Assembly: GCA_002224055.1 (NCBI GenBank)
Contig: AZLU01000119.1
Span: 1-64,000, forward strand
Length of the DNA stretch: 64,000 nt
Source: Pezizomycotina sp. ARF18
Taxonomy: Eukaryota; Ascomycota
Reading direction: 5' to 3'
A program made the position numbers and the translations under genes. Shown here one piece after another: positions 34,763 through 46,910 of this stretch. Each line of letters starts with the position of its first letter. Positions within the stretch are counted from its first letter, which is position 1. The notes beneath the pieces were generated by a model. The model had not been told where the DNA came from. It searched no databases and worked only from the letters and a program-made list of their open reading frames with translations.

Positions 34763-35725
34763 CTACTTTTCTTTCATCTCATCCCACTCACCGCGCTTCA
34801 GCGTACCTAGATACGCGGTAACCTCATTCAACTCGCCATCTAAGAACCTAATCCTCTCGCGCAAGCTATGCATATCAAGCTCGTATTCGTTTCCATCGCT
34901 CTCATCAACATGAAATGGAAAATCGTGCCCGAGCGCCTCCGCCTCCATGCGCGCGCTTGATATATTCCACTCGAGCTGTCTCATCATCGCCCGGAGCGAT
35001 ATAAGCTCCAGTTCAGGAGTAGGCGGCGGCGGAGCCCTCTGGGCATTCTTCTTCTGCTCCAGTTTCAGCTTGTCCATTGCGTTGTCGGTGTAGTCGAACT
35101 CCTCCGAAGATCGACTTCCACGGTACTTGGCTCTTCGTTGCGGGAAACGGGCATGTATACGAATCTGAAACGCGTGGGATGATCTCCTTCGGCTCCTCCT
35201 TCTCTTTCTTGCAAAATAAACCCATAATAGCATCGCCGATGTTTAATTTCTTCATCCTTTCAAGAATTGCATCCTCCTTATCTTTTCCATTAACCGCAAC
35301 GGGGGTGTTCTGGTGGCCAGGGCCGTCGTTCTGCATGTTCTGATTTCCGTTATTGGTCTTGGTGTTTGAAGCTGGACTCCCCTGACTGATCGATGTATTC
35401 GGATGAAGATGCGACTTTCCCTTTGTTTCCATACTCTCCGCAGGCGGCGCGCTCGCGAGATCCATCATAAACCCCTCATCGACCGACACATTACTGCCCA
35501 CATCAAACATCCGCATCCTCCTCCAACGACGTCTGCATTTTCTTCACCCATCACTCTCGTTCTCGTTATCATTCGTATCCTCGTTCGTAGCCTTCGAAGC
35601 TCACCCTTCCCGTCGTGATCCTTCTGCTTATTCTTGACGTGGTCGGACTGCAAAAAGTGTTTGACGTATTCGTGATGGGACGGGAAGTTCGCGTTGCAGG
35701 TGGTGCAGTAGTTTGAGTTCGACAA
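34763..35725 (-). CDS. C2H2 zinc finger plus C-terminal coiled coil protein
   Basis: Starts MSNSNYCTTCNANFPSHHEY and continues VKHFLQSDHV: a single C2H2 finger (C-x2-C, H-x5-H) at residues 7-28. An Asn/Gln/Gly-rich middle contains ERMKKLNIGDAIMGLF. The C-terminus is a long coil: ELELISLRAMMRQLEWNISS, LRERIRFLDGELNEVTAYL, then KRGEWDEMKEK. At least two frame changes (near 35.5 and 35.1 kb) separate the parts. Likely a nuclear or DNA-associated protein; the specific role is unknown. First of a series of minus-strand genes with this architecture. Confidence 0.6.
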
Positions 35726-36730
35726 TTTCGGAGGGAGGACGGCCTGTTGAATTGATCGTCCGTTTTCGTCAGAGTATTAAATAAAAGACCGGCCGGCTCC
35801 GTTAGAGATGGCGAGGAGGATTTTGAAGGTTCGTCATTATAACCTTGAGGTAAATCTTCTGCCGTTTTATTTTCCGTTGTTTGTTTCGTCCGTTGATTGT
35901 GCGTGGTGGTTGATTTCGGAGTGATTTTTCGGAGTAATTTTGCAGAAAAAATAAATACTTAAGGAGGGTTAACGTCAATTACTTTTGGTAAGCCGAAATG
36001 GCGGGACCAAAAAGAAAAAAAAGAGCAGACGAAAAAATCGGCGAAAGCTTCTCATTTTCGTCAAGCGGTTATTCTGCAGATCTTTTTGGCTCTTCTTTAA
36101 AGGATCTACGAGACACTTTCAAATATTCAGACCGTAGACGCCGTAAAAGGTATAGCATGATAGGAGAGACTAAGGGGTATAGCTGGTAGCTATTCTTATA
36201 ATATACTCAAGGTTACGTAAAGGTAGATATATATGTAATAATAGTCGATTCTGTCTATACGTATAATGCACGAGAATTCGAAGGAAAAATAAAACTAAGG
36301 AATAACTAACTATACTGCTATCTATCTATCTATCTGTCTATGTAATTATTCTCCTGATACTCGATCGACGCTGTCGAGGCAGAATTACACCGTTTTTATA
36401 GACATCGTCATGCCATAGCAGCTGCAAATCCATGCTATCATCCTGTTTTTTTATACCGTGAAGCTCACATTTTACATTGTATCCTTATTAAAAGCTCCTT
36501 CATACGCTCGGCAAAACAGTATTATGGCATTGATTCTTTAGAACACAGTTTTTCTCGCTATAGCATTATAAAGACAGGGTGTAAAAGCAGTAGCAGCGTA
36601 CATTACCAACGAGAATAAGAGAAAGCCGAGACATTTAACAATGAATGGAAAACAGGAACATTGACATCCGCCAAAGTATGTAACTAACACCTTGAAGTAT
36701 TTATAGAGAACAAAACAACAAAAGCACGAT
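35726..36730. other. Intergenic region
   Basis: Promoter side of the zinc-finger gene. A 63-residue frame (35998-36189, plus, MAGPKRKKRADEKIGESF) is basic and Ser-rich but unsupported. CTAT microsatellite near 36.32 kb. Confidence 0.35.
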
Positions 36731-37805
36731 TCAAAACCCTTCGTCCCCTTTTAGAAATTCTATGATCAATATCCCCTCTTCAACATCACGCGCCTCCGCA
36801 AACCTCCTAGAAGCCCCCATCAAACCAAAAGCTCCCGTCGCAATCTCATCCCTCCTCTTGTAGTACTCCAGCTCACAGTCCTTCTGCGCAATCATGGCCT
36901 TCAGCCTTTCATTCTCATCCTCGATGGCCATGTAACCGGCCTGTGCCATCTTGATCAGAGAACTCTGAGCCTCTTCGCTGAGCTGTCCTGATTTTTCTTC
37001 GCTTTTTCAAGCGCCTCTGCTCCGTCGCGCTTCTGCTTCTTCTTTCCGTCGTCTTTCGCATTCGATCCCTTCTCCTTACGCTTCCCGACCTCTTTCCCTC
37101 TCTTCCTCTTCGTTTCTTTGGGAGGTTCGGTGGCGTTTCCTTCCTGGGGAGCAGCAGGCGCAGATGCGGCAGAGCGGTCACGGTTCCATCTTTACTTTGC
37201 TGGGTATTGGCACCGTCGACCTGAAAGTTTTTCCATCGGCCCTTCCCTTCCCTTTATCCCTCTTGCTCTTCCTGCGTGACGGAGTCTCCGCGGTTCCGTT
37301 GGCATGCGAAGCCGCAGGAGCAGTAGCAGAAGCGATGGCGGCGGCACCGTCGTTTTGCTGAGCCATACGCCCTTATCTTGAATCTTCTCGCTCTCGATAC
37401 CTTGAGAATCCGGAACTTCGCTCCTCCTTGTCTTCTTCGGCGTCTTCTTCCTACTCATCTGCGTAGCTTCCTCGATCTCCTTCCCTCGTTCCCACTACCC
37501 TTCGTATTCATCGCGTCTCCGTTCATGCCCGCTTCTTCACCGTTGACCCCTGGGAGCGGGGTCCGGTGTTGCTAAGCCAGTTGTGGACCGCGCTCGTAGC
37601 GTTGGACACGACGGACCCGAAGAAGCTGGTGCGGCTGACGTCGGGGGATGGTGGCTGTCGTCCTCCGCCTCGGAGCCGACGTAGGGAGCGGCGCGTTGAT
37701 GGGTGAGAACTGCGACATCGACGAGGATGAGTCGGTGTCGGTTCTGGAGTACGGTGGTGGTCTTTTTTTATTGCTTGGGAGGTTAGAGTAGGTACGAGAA
37801 ACCAA
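36731..37805 (-). CDS. Lys-rich nuclear-type protein with C-terminal coiled coil
   Basis: Proposed start MVSRTYSNLPSNKKRPPPYS at 37805; MSQFSPINAPLP further in is an alternative. The middle is strongly basic: SRKKTPKKTRR, PSRRKSKRDKGKG and KETKRKRGKEVGKRKEK, all of nuclear-localisation type. The C-terminal 72 residues are one clean frame, MAQAGYMAIEDENERLKAMI then AQKDCELEYYKRRDEIA, a coil ending FLKGDEGF. No zinc finger is visible, unlike its neighbours. Three or four frame changes occur between blocks. Function unknown. Confidence 0.5.
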
Positions 37806-38679
37806 TGGAGGGGGAAGGAAAGGTATGAAGAAAAGGTCGCAAGGTAAGGAGGATCGATGCTTGAGGACTTACGTCGCGAGGACAGGCATTTGGGAGATCT
37901 TCGTTGATGTTAAAGTACTGGTTTGGAAGTTGGGCGGAAACGTTTTTTGTTGGTGGAGAGGGGGAGAGAAAACGGGGAGGGCGTTGAAGCTGCGGGCCGC
38001 AAAAAGGGCAATGGGCGACGAACCAAGAGAGGAGAGAGAAGAGAAATAAAATAAAATAAAATAAATAAAATAAAATAAAATAAAATAAATAAATAAATAA
38101 CAAACATGAATTGCCGAACGAGTAAAAGCAAAAAAAAAAAAAAAAAAAAGAAAAGAATCCGCCCACCATTTGCTCGCGATTCGGCTTGGAAAATTAAAAT
38201 ACTACCTAACTACATTCACTACACATTTTACACCTGCTATGGGGAACACCTTTAGGTCAAGGTATGCGCTGGTAGGATCGATTCGGCTCACATCGAAATA
38301 CCGGTAAATTCAAACGGAAAATTGGAACTTGGAGAGATTCATGGAGGCAAAGATGAAAATGGTGAATAGTCTCTGCAGCTGCGACGCCAGTGGTAAAAGT
38401 AAAAAGGGCCTGTTGAGCTATACATTACCTACCAAGTAGTAGTAATAATATTTAGACGTTCGCCTGGTTTACGCATCATACCAAGAAAATGCTAAAGATT
38501 TCGAAAATAAAATACTGTTTTGGGGATACATGCGCCGCTCTTAGCGGAATCTCGCCGATTCTCATCTAGCGGTAGACCTATTTAGTTTCTATGTGGACAT
38601 ATAGGTGTGTATGCCGTCTAGAATTGCTTCGACTCTTCTCTCAACCTGGCCTTCTGGTCCTTCACTATCTGTGCCTCCT
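37806..38679. other. Intergenic region with AAAAT microsatellite
   Basis: An AAAAT/AAAT tandem repeat at about 38043-38100 and a poly-A run near 38.13 kb. No gene supported. Confidence 0.5.
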
Positions 38680-40540
38680 CTATATCTCTAAAACTACGCG
38701 TCGAGTCTTTCCTGTACCTCCAAGTCTCGGATATCAGCAAGAACCAGGTCTTGACCAATACCCTTTGCGCGGCGCTCGAGCCATTCGAAGTTCCCGTAAT
38801 CCTCCAGCCTCGGGTATTTCTCTAGACCCATGGACCTTCCAAGGTACTCGTTGCAGAGGTTACAGTGCGATAGAACAAAAAGGAGTGTTATGATCCCAAG
38901 ACTTCTCGAAACCTGAAAGCGCCGCGAGTGGTATTGTACCGCGCTTTCACCTGCTCTCTTGTCTCGCTCCAAGGGAACACGGAAATAATAAGCCCAGTAA
39001 GCCCGTCGTAACCGTGATCGCACTGCCGTAACAATAAATTCGGAGAGTTAGGTACGGACCCGTCCCCTTGCCACTCTTTAATGTTCATTCGAAAAGGGAG
39101 CCGCGAACGAGAGCGGGTAAATACGTAAGCTAGGCGAGTGAGTCGGTTGATATCCTTGGACTGCACAATAGAGTTTTGCGACTCCTTTATGGACTCGCGG
39201 CCCACGGTAACATTGATATTCTGGTTCAAATTTACGGCGAACATTTTTGCCTGCTGTGAGAGGAAGTTGAAGTCCCCTAGGACGGTATTAATAAGTTTCA
39301 AGGAAAGCTTATGCCCTCAGCAGCGGGTTTCAGCCACGGCACTTTCTTATGGGATCTGAGGGAAGACGTAGTAAGCAAAAGCTCAGCTTGGAGGATATTC
39401 GAAATCCGGACGGAATCGAATTGGTCCGCCTCGTGTGAATTTTGCAAGTCGCAGCGTTTCCCACGTAATGTAAGCTTGTAGAATAGGACAGGGCGCTCTC
39501 AGCCAAGAACGGTTGTAATGCTAGTATCGGGTGGAGGATACAGTTCCTGGACTCTTCCGCAGACATCTGAGCAATTCTTGCACAGTATCTATATAGCATC
39601 GTATCGATTGCCGTCTTATTAGGAGTATTTAACGGCTCTTGTAATAATCGGGAGGAATGTATTTCAAGCCTCTAGATGAGGGATACTTGCTCTTAGCATG
39701 GTAATCCATCATTAAAACAAGAACTAGTAATTGGTACCCATAGGCGCGGTTTTAGTGTTAGTCGCAACGTAAATGGATTCTTTCTTCTTTCTTTCTTTCT
39801 TTTGTCTCTCTTTTTTTTTTTGGAGGATCGAACTTTCCGACAACCCCAGTCATTAAAGCAGGAGTGGATATATATATCTATATATACTCTTTTTTACCTG
39901 TTTTGCCATAGTGTGCTAGACTTAGATTTGAACCTAGGATCTTATTTCTGAAGAAACACGACGCCCGCAGAGTGGGACTACAAATCTCGATCGGGCTTTC
40001 TGATGACTCCGAAGGAAGGTAAGGCGTATAACTTGGCACGACATTTTTGGCAATATACTGGTTAAGGTGGAGGGGTCGAGGTCGAACGCAGTTGCGACGT
40101 CTAACACTACTGAAGGGTCGTGCGTATGATCTCTCGCGGCAACGGAGACGAGGACGACCCTTAGCTCGACGCCTCTTTTCCGCTCCAGGAGCTTCTGCCT
40201 GATCTTGGTAGGATCTTTCGCAACTGTTGCCCTTCTAGACACTTTCGGTGCTCGACCGCGAATGAAGTCTACAAAGTGTATCGAGCTCTGGCTCGTTTTG
40301 TTGACCTTCCTTGGAAAAAGTCTCTTAGAGGCGCCATCTCGGGGATATCTAAGGCGAAGGCGTAGAAGTTTTGTAGTATGAATTATTTTCCATTTGCTCT
40401 GGCGTTATACCCGAATTCATGGGCCCAGGACCGACCCTGTCGTGGTCTCGGTTCTCGATCTCATGTTGCGGAAACGTTGGAATTTCTGGCCCTGAGCCCT
40501 CCGGTTTACGCGGAGGCAACCTTGGTTTTTGCATCTCCAC
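38680..40540 (-). CDS. CorA-like divalent-cation transporter family protein, fragmented
   Basis: Fungal CorA-like proteins have a large soluble part, then a GMN motif after the first of two membrane helices. Here the N-terminus (MEMQKPRLPPRKPEGSGPE) is followed by a basic stretch and VELRVVLVSVAARDHTHDPS and FDLDPSTLTSIL. The pre-membrane helix is clear: LINTVLGDFNFLSQQAK, IKESQNSIVQSKDINRLTRL, then AYVF. Near 39.08-39.12 kb the shifted frame gives GSLF and then MN, where a missing G in a GG pair removes the Gly of GMN. The second helix (DGLTGLIISVFPW) is weak. Several shifts break the gene. The upstream and downstream blocks may belong together, but their exact order of exons is unproven. 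Confidence 0.5.
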
Positions 40541-41368
40541 AATTTTTTTCCCTGTCCGCGCTCCGTGGCTTTGTCGATAATATCGATATCCTTCGTATAT
40601 ATATAATGTATGTTACAGTTGAGAGAAAAAAACAAAGCATTCGATCCAAGCGGGAGCCTTATATGAGCACAGGACGAGGCTGGCAGCTGGAGCACGCGCG
40701 AGCCCTATTTACCGACTGTTTACATGCTCTCCTATCCAATAGAAACGAAACACAACGCCCGATTCATGCTGTGCTACCCGAAATGCAACCGGGGCGCAAG
40801 AATTGTTGGAGATGCGGGCGACGTGGACGAAGGAGTTTTTCGCGGCGACCAGGGGGGGGAAGGTGGTGCGTGGCGCGATGTACCGAGCGCGAGGTACTTC
40901 GGAATGTATGGGAGCTCTAACGCAAAAGTGGAAGTAGCCCGGGCCCCGGCATAATTTTACCGTTGATTCCTTCCCCCCCCCCCCCTGTTGGCTGTTGGGC
41001 CTTATTTTCTTTATTTCCTCTTTGGGGGGTCAGATTTTTTTCTTCCTTACGGATAGGCGAAGTACACCGCGAGTCGTTGCCCCACTTTGCAACTCCCGTC
41101 GAACGGCCGAGCACGAGTCTTATCGCTGGATATTACGGAAATGAGATGATTTCGCGGGCGGGCAGGCGGGCGGGGTCCGGACATGGAAATATCCCGAAAC
41201 ATCTGCCGCATCGATCCGCGGCTGACGGCAACTAACATTCAAGTTTAATTACATTTAAAAGTTTGCTCTCAGGCTAAGTTTGTAGTTCTTAAAGTTCTTC
41301 GCACACTTCAATCGTCGGTGCTTCCCACCCCTCCCGATAGTACTCAATTTTCCTCTCCCTGCTGTCCT
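40541..41368. other. Intergenic region with poly-C and second copy of a short repeat
   Basis: The repeat copy (40920-40956: CGCAAAAGTGGAAGTA, GGCATAATT) and a poly-C run at about 40973-40984. A frame on the plus strand (40378-40920) is open but looks like a shadow of GC-rich repeat sequence. Confidence 0.4.
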
Positions 41369-42070
41369 TCATTCAGATCTTCGAGCGCATCTCGTACTTC
41401 CTTTCTCTGCTCCCTCTGCCTCCTCTTCAGCTCTTGATAGATCCTCATGACGTCCTCCTTTCCTCCTTATGACATTGCTTATACCCTCCAGCTGCATCTC
41501 CGCAATCGATATCTGCTGCGCGTAATCGTTCAGCTGGTATCTCAGGATTACTTTCTTTGAATCTTTTGGGGTCGTGGTAGCTGTGCTTGCGTTTTGCGCC
41601 TGGGGAATTCGGTTCGATGTCTCGCGGGAGCGGTAAGAGAGCCTGCGTTGAATTAGGTCCCGCTGCTTGACCTCGATTGCCGAAATCTCCTTGCTGGTCT
41701 CGCGTGCCGGTTGCTGCATCGTTGCATTCATACCAACACCGCTGCAAGCATTGTCGTGAGCTGTTCATTTGCCTCACCATCATATTAGCCGAGGAAAACT
41801 CTCCTCCCAACACTCTCAATGTCCGAAAAATTGGTTTGCATACCTCCCACCCTCCAAATCTCCAAACCCCATGCTCCTTCCTCTGCGCGTGTTCCTCCAG
41901 TGCTTCCTTCGAACCGAATTCCGACCTACACGTGCAGCACTTAAACACGGCACCGTGAACAGCCCTCTGGTGATCCCCTCTCCCGCTTCGACGCGAATTC
42001 GGCGCCGCAGTAGCACCAACACCGGATCGTGATGTCGTTTAACTCGACGTGGATCGACTGTTTTCACCAT
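41369..42070 (-). CDS. Cys-rich double finger plus C-terminal coil protein
   Basis: Head begins near 42.06 kb; the block RCWCYCGAEFASKRE and GCSRCR leads, after a one-base shift, into VFKCCTCRSEFGSKEALEEH, then AQRKEHG: a C-x2-C/H-x5-H finger preceded by a C-x-C-x-C-G group. The second part includes a helical region (YQLNDYAQQISIAEMQLEGI) and a charged end with LSRAEEEAEGAEK. Homology is spread over at least three frames. The architecture (CxCG plus C2H2, then coil) links it to the genes at 48-54 kb and 62 kb. Function unknown, probably nuclear. Confidence 0.5.
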
Positions 42071-42571
42071 GTGTGCCGCTCCGGATCGGCGGAGATATTT
42101 CGGGGTTCCTGGGGAGTGTTTACCAGTACTGGTAACGGTAGAAGTTGTGTGGGTGGCCTGGCGCGGTCACGGAGTAGCGGCAGCTGATGCGGAGGCCGGA
42201 CGGAGGCAACTGGTCGCGTGAGGGTTGGTCGTTCGCAGTGGATATGCATTTTGCGGCGTGGCTTTTTGATACAGTCGTTAATTTTGATTACGTCGACCAC
42301 GCGCAGCTGTTGTATTGTAATCAAGAAGTTTGAAGTATAATTCATTGAGGGATCTGAATTGGATTCGATAAGAAGCCAATGCATTAGCTTTTTGAAGAAG
42401 AGAAAGAATAAATGTGGCATAAAGCTTGGGGAAATGTTTCAACGATGTATACCTTCGTTTTGGTTGCACATTACTTCTCCCCGAGATTGAGGTCCCCCTA
42501 TTTGGCTTTGAAAAAAGATGTTTGATATTGTTCCATGAGCAATTCTTAACTCCATAGATTGGGATGTATTT

Positions 42572-43915
42572 TTAATGATTTTTTTTTCTTTTGGCTTGTA
42601 GGTTTTGGTTCTCCTGGTGAAGAACCTTGAGGAAAACTTTAAGAAGATATATGAGAATCGAGAGAAAATAAGAATACCATACAAGAAGCCGGAATGTAAA
42701 AAGCTGTCCTATCCTCCATTTTTCCATTTGCTGTAGTTGCGGTGAAGGCTGTTGCGATTGCTGCTGTTGCTGCCGTTCCTGTGGGTTGTTAAATATTTGC
42801 AGCGACTTTTGATAGAATCTCCCGGAACGAATTTCTTTCAGGCAATGGATGACAATAAAGCCTAAATCGACCGATTGATTTAGGCCTCCGTAGTGCTTGA
42901 AGTTATGATTGGTGCTTGGTTGTGGCGTTCCGCCCATCTGCTTTAATACAGCGTTATATACGGCGTGACACGCCTGCCTGAATCCTACAGCAGAGTAATT
43001 ATATTAGCATCCGTAATCCTTTCTTTTTCGTCATTCGTCACGGGTCTCTTAAACCTTTTTGAAGGAAAAAGCGTATGGAGAAGGGAAAGCATCGCGGTGA
43101 AATTACCTTGTACCTTAATCTCCGGAGCTACCTGCGCCCGCGCCAGCGGAACAGTCATCTTCGCCGCTTTCTCCCTGGCCATCTCCGCCAGGAGCCTGGC
43201 TGCCGCTGCTGCTTTCGCCTTCATGGCCGCTTCGGCCTCGGCGTGAATCCTGGCTCGTTCCTTTTCATGGACTCATCTAGATACTCGGCCTCCGCCGCCT
43301 TCTCCATTCCTTATTCGCCGCCTCCGCCGCCATCGCAGCTTTTCTCCTCGTCAACTCCTCCTCGATCCTAGCTTTCAACTTCTTCATATCCTCTATCCGC
43401 CTCGCCGCCATCTCCGCCTTGAGTTTCTCCGCTGCTTCAGCCTCCTCTTGGAGCCTCGCTTTCTCCTTATTCTTCATCTCCTCCAGGCGCTTCGCCGCAC
43501 CGCCCTCTCCGCCTCCTTCTTCTCAGCCTCTTCCAGGTACTTGCCGTAACCACCGTGACGGATGCGTGCATGGGTCTTTAATCCAGCGAGATTGACCAGC
43601 TTCTTGAGGCAGATCTCGCACCTGAAGGGTTTGTTGATCGGGCCGAGGAACGGACCATGGCGGTTCGCCTTTTGGTGTTTTAGAAGGCCCCAGTCCAGAA
43701 GGAACGCCTTGCACAGGTAACGCAGCTGAAGGGCAGGGCGGCACCGTGGAGGTCGTGATCGCAGACCAGGCGGGAGATGAGGAGGTTGGATGGAAGATGT
43801 AACAATTTCCGCATTGTTCACAAACTCGTACTTTTATACTGCGTTGATATGGGATATTGATTGGCGAAGCGGCAGTTGCGTCGTACGAAACAGTAGTGGA
43901 TGTAGACTTAGACAT
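42572..43915 (-). CDS. Zinc finger (CGNCY plus two C2H2) and Ala/Glu/Lys coiled-coil protein
   Basis: Starts MSKSTSTTVSYDATAASP. Domains: VCEQCGNCYIF (residues about 32-42), then two C2H2 fingers, FSCVTCKAFLLDWGLLKHQK (with RHG) and FRCEICLKKLVNLAGLKTHA (with RIRHG), each H-x4 or H-x5-H. A long coil follows (EKARLQEEAEAAEKLKAEMA and KLKARIEEELTRRKAAM), then an intron (about 43107 to 42987, donor GTAATT, acceptor TGTAG) and an exon with VYNAVLKQMGG and a Gln-rich run. The finger block is paralogous to the gene at 44.7-45.5 kb (CEECGNCYY, VCEDCKVGFKWKRGLQIHQQ). Three or so frameshifts. Likely a DNA- or RNA-binding dimer, by inference. Confidence 0.6.
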
Positions 43916-44706
43916 ATTCCAAGGACTTTTTAGGGATCTTGCTTCTTGATAATTCTGTTGATTTGTTCTGTGGACGTAATTACTAGCTGTTAGGGTGGTT
44001 TTCTGTGGTTGACGATATGTGAGTGCGAAGGTATTTGGAGGTCGCCGAAATTCACGCCGACGTTAGTTTTCGGCTCTTTTTTTTTTTTTTTTTTTTTTTT
44101 TAACGCTAATAATACCGCGTGAGCTATGGAAGCTACTAGCAAGCAAGGGATCATTCTCTCAGCGCATAGGTAACCGGTCTGTTTGATCAGTCCAGTATCT
44201 TCTAACCGGCTAAACCTCTTGGGATGCTCTGAGATCCAGGGTTTCATAGTTTCATGCTCATAATGGTATCGCCAGAAACTGCAAATCTTTAAGTTTCTAC
44301 ATGATTCTCCAAAGTATTCTCGTGCGTAAAACACTTATATCTTCATCATGATTGTGTATTTGAATATTAAACCCAAGCGCCAATATTTAACAGGAAAAAT
44401 AAAAGCGGGGTATATACAAATGCTGCAAAGAATTGAAAATATCTCCGCAAGAAAGGTAACAATAGCTAAGATCTTTTGGGAATAAAAAGTGGGCTTCTAA
44501 AGGGATATAGCGATATTTTATGTTCCTGGGATATGTGCAATAATTTTTGTTGAAGTTCCATGATAAAAACATCTGAATCCAAATACCAAACTAAAAACCA
44601 AGAAAAACAAATCCGCTTTTATTATTACCATTTGCTTTCATACCCTCATGATCAACTTCTCCCTCCTTTTTTACTTTTTTTTCTTTCAATAATTTGTTTG
44701 GAAACG
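43916..44706. other. Intergenic region with poly-T run
   Basis: A poly-T run of about 24 at 44078-44101. No supported gene. Confidence 0.4.
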
Positions 44707-44966
44707 TTACTCGTCAAGTTCCTGCTTTGGAATCTCCCGGCGCGAAACTACCCTCAAGATACCGTCCGACTGGCGGATGTAGGAGCGATTAAAGCCGCTC
44801 CTTGCAATGTTTATATCGCCGTGGTTCCCGTTTCCATTCGGCGCGAGATTGTTCCTGCCGTTGTTATTGTTCGTAACGAAGGGATCGTCACCGTATTGAG
44901 AAAGACCGCTGTTGTTGTGCGGATGTTGCGGGGCTGCAAGCGCGCTCGGACTCGCCGATTTATCAA

Positions 44967-44997
<31 letters not shown>

Positions 44998-45538
44998 AAG
45001 AAAAAAGTCAGCTTCAGCTCCATCGTCTGCGAAGACGAATTAGGATTGTATCAAGAAACTTACCGCCCACAATCTCCGGCAGAACACGACCGGTCGCATG
45101 ACCTCCATGGTGAGACTGGGCCTTATGCAACGTAACGGACCACGGCGACGCGAAGTGCCTCCTACACAAATCGCACCTGTACGGCAGCCTCGAGACGGCG
45201 AAGTCGCCGTGCCTGCGGGCCTGCTGGTGGATCTGCAGCCCGCGCTTCCACTTAAAGCCGACCTTGCAGTCCTCGCAGACGTGGGTGACGGTACCGCGAG
45301 CCGGATTGACGGTGTGGTCGCACTGTAGCTCTTCGCCGGGAGCGCCATAGTAGCAGTTGCCGCATTCTTCGCAGTAGAGGACCTTTCTGGGATGATGGGG
45401 GGAGGTGAGGCGTTCTTCGGGGGAGGTTGGCGTTGGGTTTGGCGTGGGGACGGTGGATGGGTTGTGGGGAGTTTGGGGAGAGGACGAGGTGGCGGAGGTC
45501 GTCGTGGAGCTGGTCGCTTGGATCTGGCGTATCTCCAC
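44707..45538 (-). CDS. Zinc-finger protein, CGNCY plus two C2H2; intact two-exon gene
   Basis: The cleanest gene of its family. Exon 1 (45538 to about 45065) starts MEIRQIQATSSTTTSATSSS, a Ser/Thr/Pro-rich N-terminus, then YCEECGNCYYG, ELQCDHTVNP, the C2H2 finger VCEDCKVGFKWKRGLQIHQQ (ARRHG) and YRCDLCRRHFASPWSVTLHK (AQSHHGG). An intron follows with donor GTAAGT, GCTGAC branch-like site and a long polypyrimidine tract of T runs, acceptor near 44.96 kb. Exon 2 is Asn-rich (NNNNGRNNLAPNGNGNHGD) and ends RREIPKQELDE, TAA at 44707. No stops within either exon. Lacks the long coil of its paralogue at 42.6-43.9 kb. Confidence 0.7.
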
Positions 45539-45974
45539 CCATCATGAATCGCTGGACGGCGTAGGTTTTATATCGTAATATGATTCTTTTTTTTTTTTTA
45601 GAATGCGTGGGAACGAAAAGGATCCTTGGCTTATTTGGAATTAATATTTTCCGTTCTACGAACGTTGAATTGTAGGAAATCGAAAATTGCTTGTTTGTTT
45701 GTTCGTTGGAGGAGGGAAAATAGCTGTAAGAGATGGCCAGAAATATTTCGCTGACTTGCATTATAATAAAATTATTTATCGCTAGAAATTAATTGCTTGC
45801 TGTTATTGAATACGCGAAATATAATAATATAATAATAACCACGAACTAGGATTAATCTAGAGGACACGTGATTCTCTTCTCAAAGGTCAATCCTGTTCAA
45901 AGGTTCTACTATTTGAGCATCCTGGGCACTTCTGGTACTCGAGACATCCCATAGATATCTTGAGCTTTCTCTAT

Positions 45975-46082
45975 AATGTTGGAGCACCGAATGCATATGG
46001 AGGTTGATTGTTGTATATTGAGGTGATTGAGGTCCTCTTCTAGACATGGAGGGGGAACGAGGTCCCTTATATACATGGTGGT
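45975..46082 (-). repeat. Upstream cassette, diverged copy 3
   Basis: Read on the minus strand it starts ACCATGTATATAAGGGACCT, then CGTTCCCCCTCCAT, and ends GGTGCTCCAACATT. It matches 47557-47668 (plus) over its first 35 bases closely and resembles copies at 27.6 and 54.8 kb at the end (GTGTTCCAACAAT). It contains a TATA box (TATATAAGG). Downstream a fragment with YQKCPGC may be a lost zinc-finger start. Confidence 0.55.
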
Positions 46083-46802
46083 CTAACATATAATAGTGAA
46101 TCGTGTCCTATTAGAATATTAAGTTGGAGGGGGGAAATCCAGGATACATATGAGAATCACGTAAAGACAACCCTCTTCAAACTCGAAGCTCGAAATAAAA
46201 AGTGTGCTTGCCGAGCTACATTATAGCTCCTTCTACTAGCATGAGCTCGGTGGGCCGTTGAACCGTTTCATGAACTGGAACAGTCTGAAGTATCTTGAGG
46301 ATCCGGACTCCTAAAACATCTTAAGTATCTGCCCTGACGTCAAAAGAAGTGATGTGAGCTCAATTACTGCAATACATTCAATTTGCTATCCCCAAGAAAG
46401 AATCACGGGAAGAAGCGGAACAGAAAGCAGGGGAAAAAAAAAAGCAAAATTTGGTCACATACTGACTGCATTTTAGAAATACTAGAACCTGACGGATCGT
46501 CGCGTATATGAACGGAAGTCTGACGACGCATAGAAAGAGGAGAAAAACTGGAGATTTGTTGAAATAATACAATATACCAACGCTTTTGTATTTAGAAAGA
46601 GATGGAAACTACAAGTTTAAACGAAGGATATCTTCCCACCTTTCTCGCGTGGGTTCCGGGAAAACCTCTAAACGCAATCCCTAAAGGAAAGCCATACTTC
46701 CCGGAGGAGCGAAATCTATTAATGATATAGATTCAACAAAACTGTTACTTACACCGCTTCCTCTCTCAGGTGTATGCCGCATCCATAGCCTGCGCTAGTT
46801 TG
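46083..46802. other. Intergenic region
   Basis: No gene supported. Lies between the divergent promoter-like cassettes at 46.0 and 47.6 kb. Confidence 0.35.
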
Positions 46803-46910
46803 GTGGAGCTTCGGAGGTTTAGTTGCACGCGTTTCTCGTTACGCAAAGCTCCAGTCCATTTTGAAATATTTTCGCTCCAGAAGGAAATTCCGGAAGGTTT
46901 TCCTGCTTTG
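46803..46910. repeat. Dispersed repeat, similar to 51590-51720
   Basis: Shared elements in the same order: GGAGCTT, TGCACGCGT, AAATATTTTCGCT and AAGGAAATT(C/T)CC (51.6 kb copy has GAATATTTTCGCT). It directly abuts the foldback element. Family unknown. Confidence 0.4.

Noticed and set aside
39914-39987. tRNA-like fragment on the minus strand with GGTTCAAATCT and a length of 74 bases
   Set aside because: Length and box spacing fit, but acceptor ends do not pair and the anticodon stem gives only a 4-base loop. Rejected as a tRNA gene.
40378-40920. Plus-strand frame of 180 residues
   Set aside because: No motif, covers repeat-like GC runs and the antisense of the proposed CorA-like N-terminus.
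44950-45010. Poly-A/T region near the zinc-finger gene as a retroposed poly-A tail
   Set aside because: On the gene's strand it is a pyrimidine tract of an intron, with a donor and a plausible acceptor, so it needs no retroposon.
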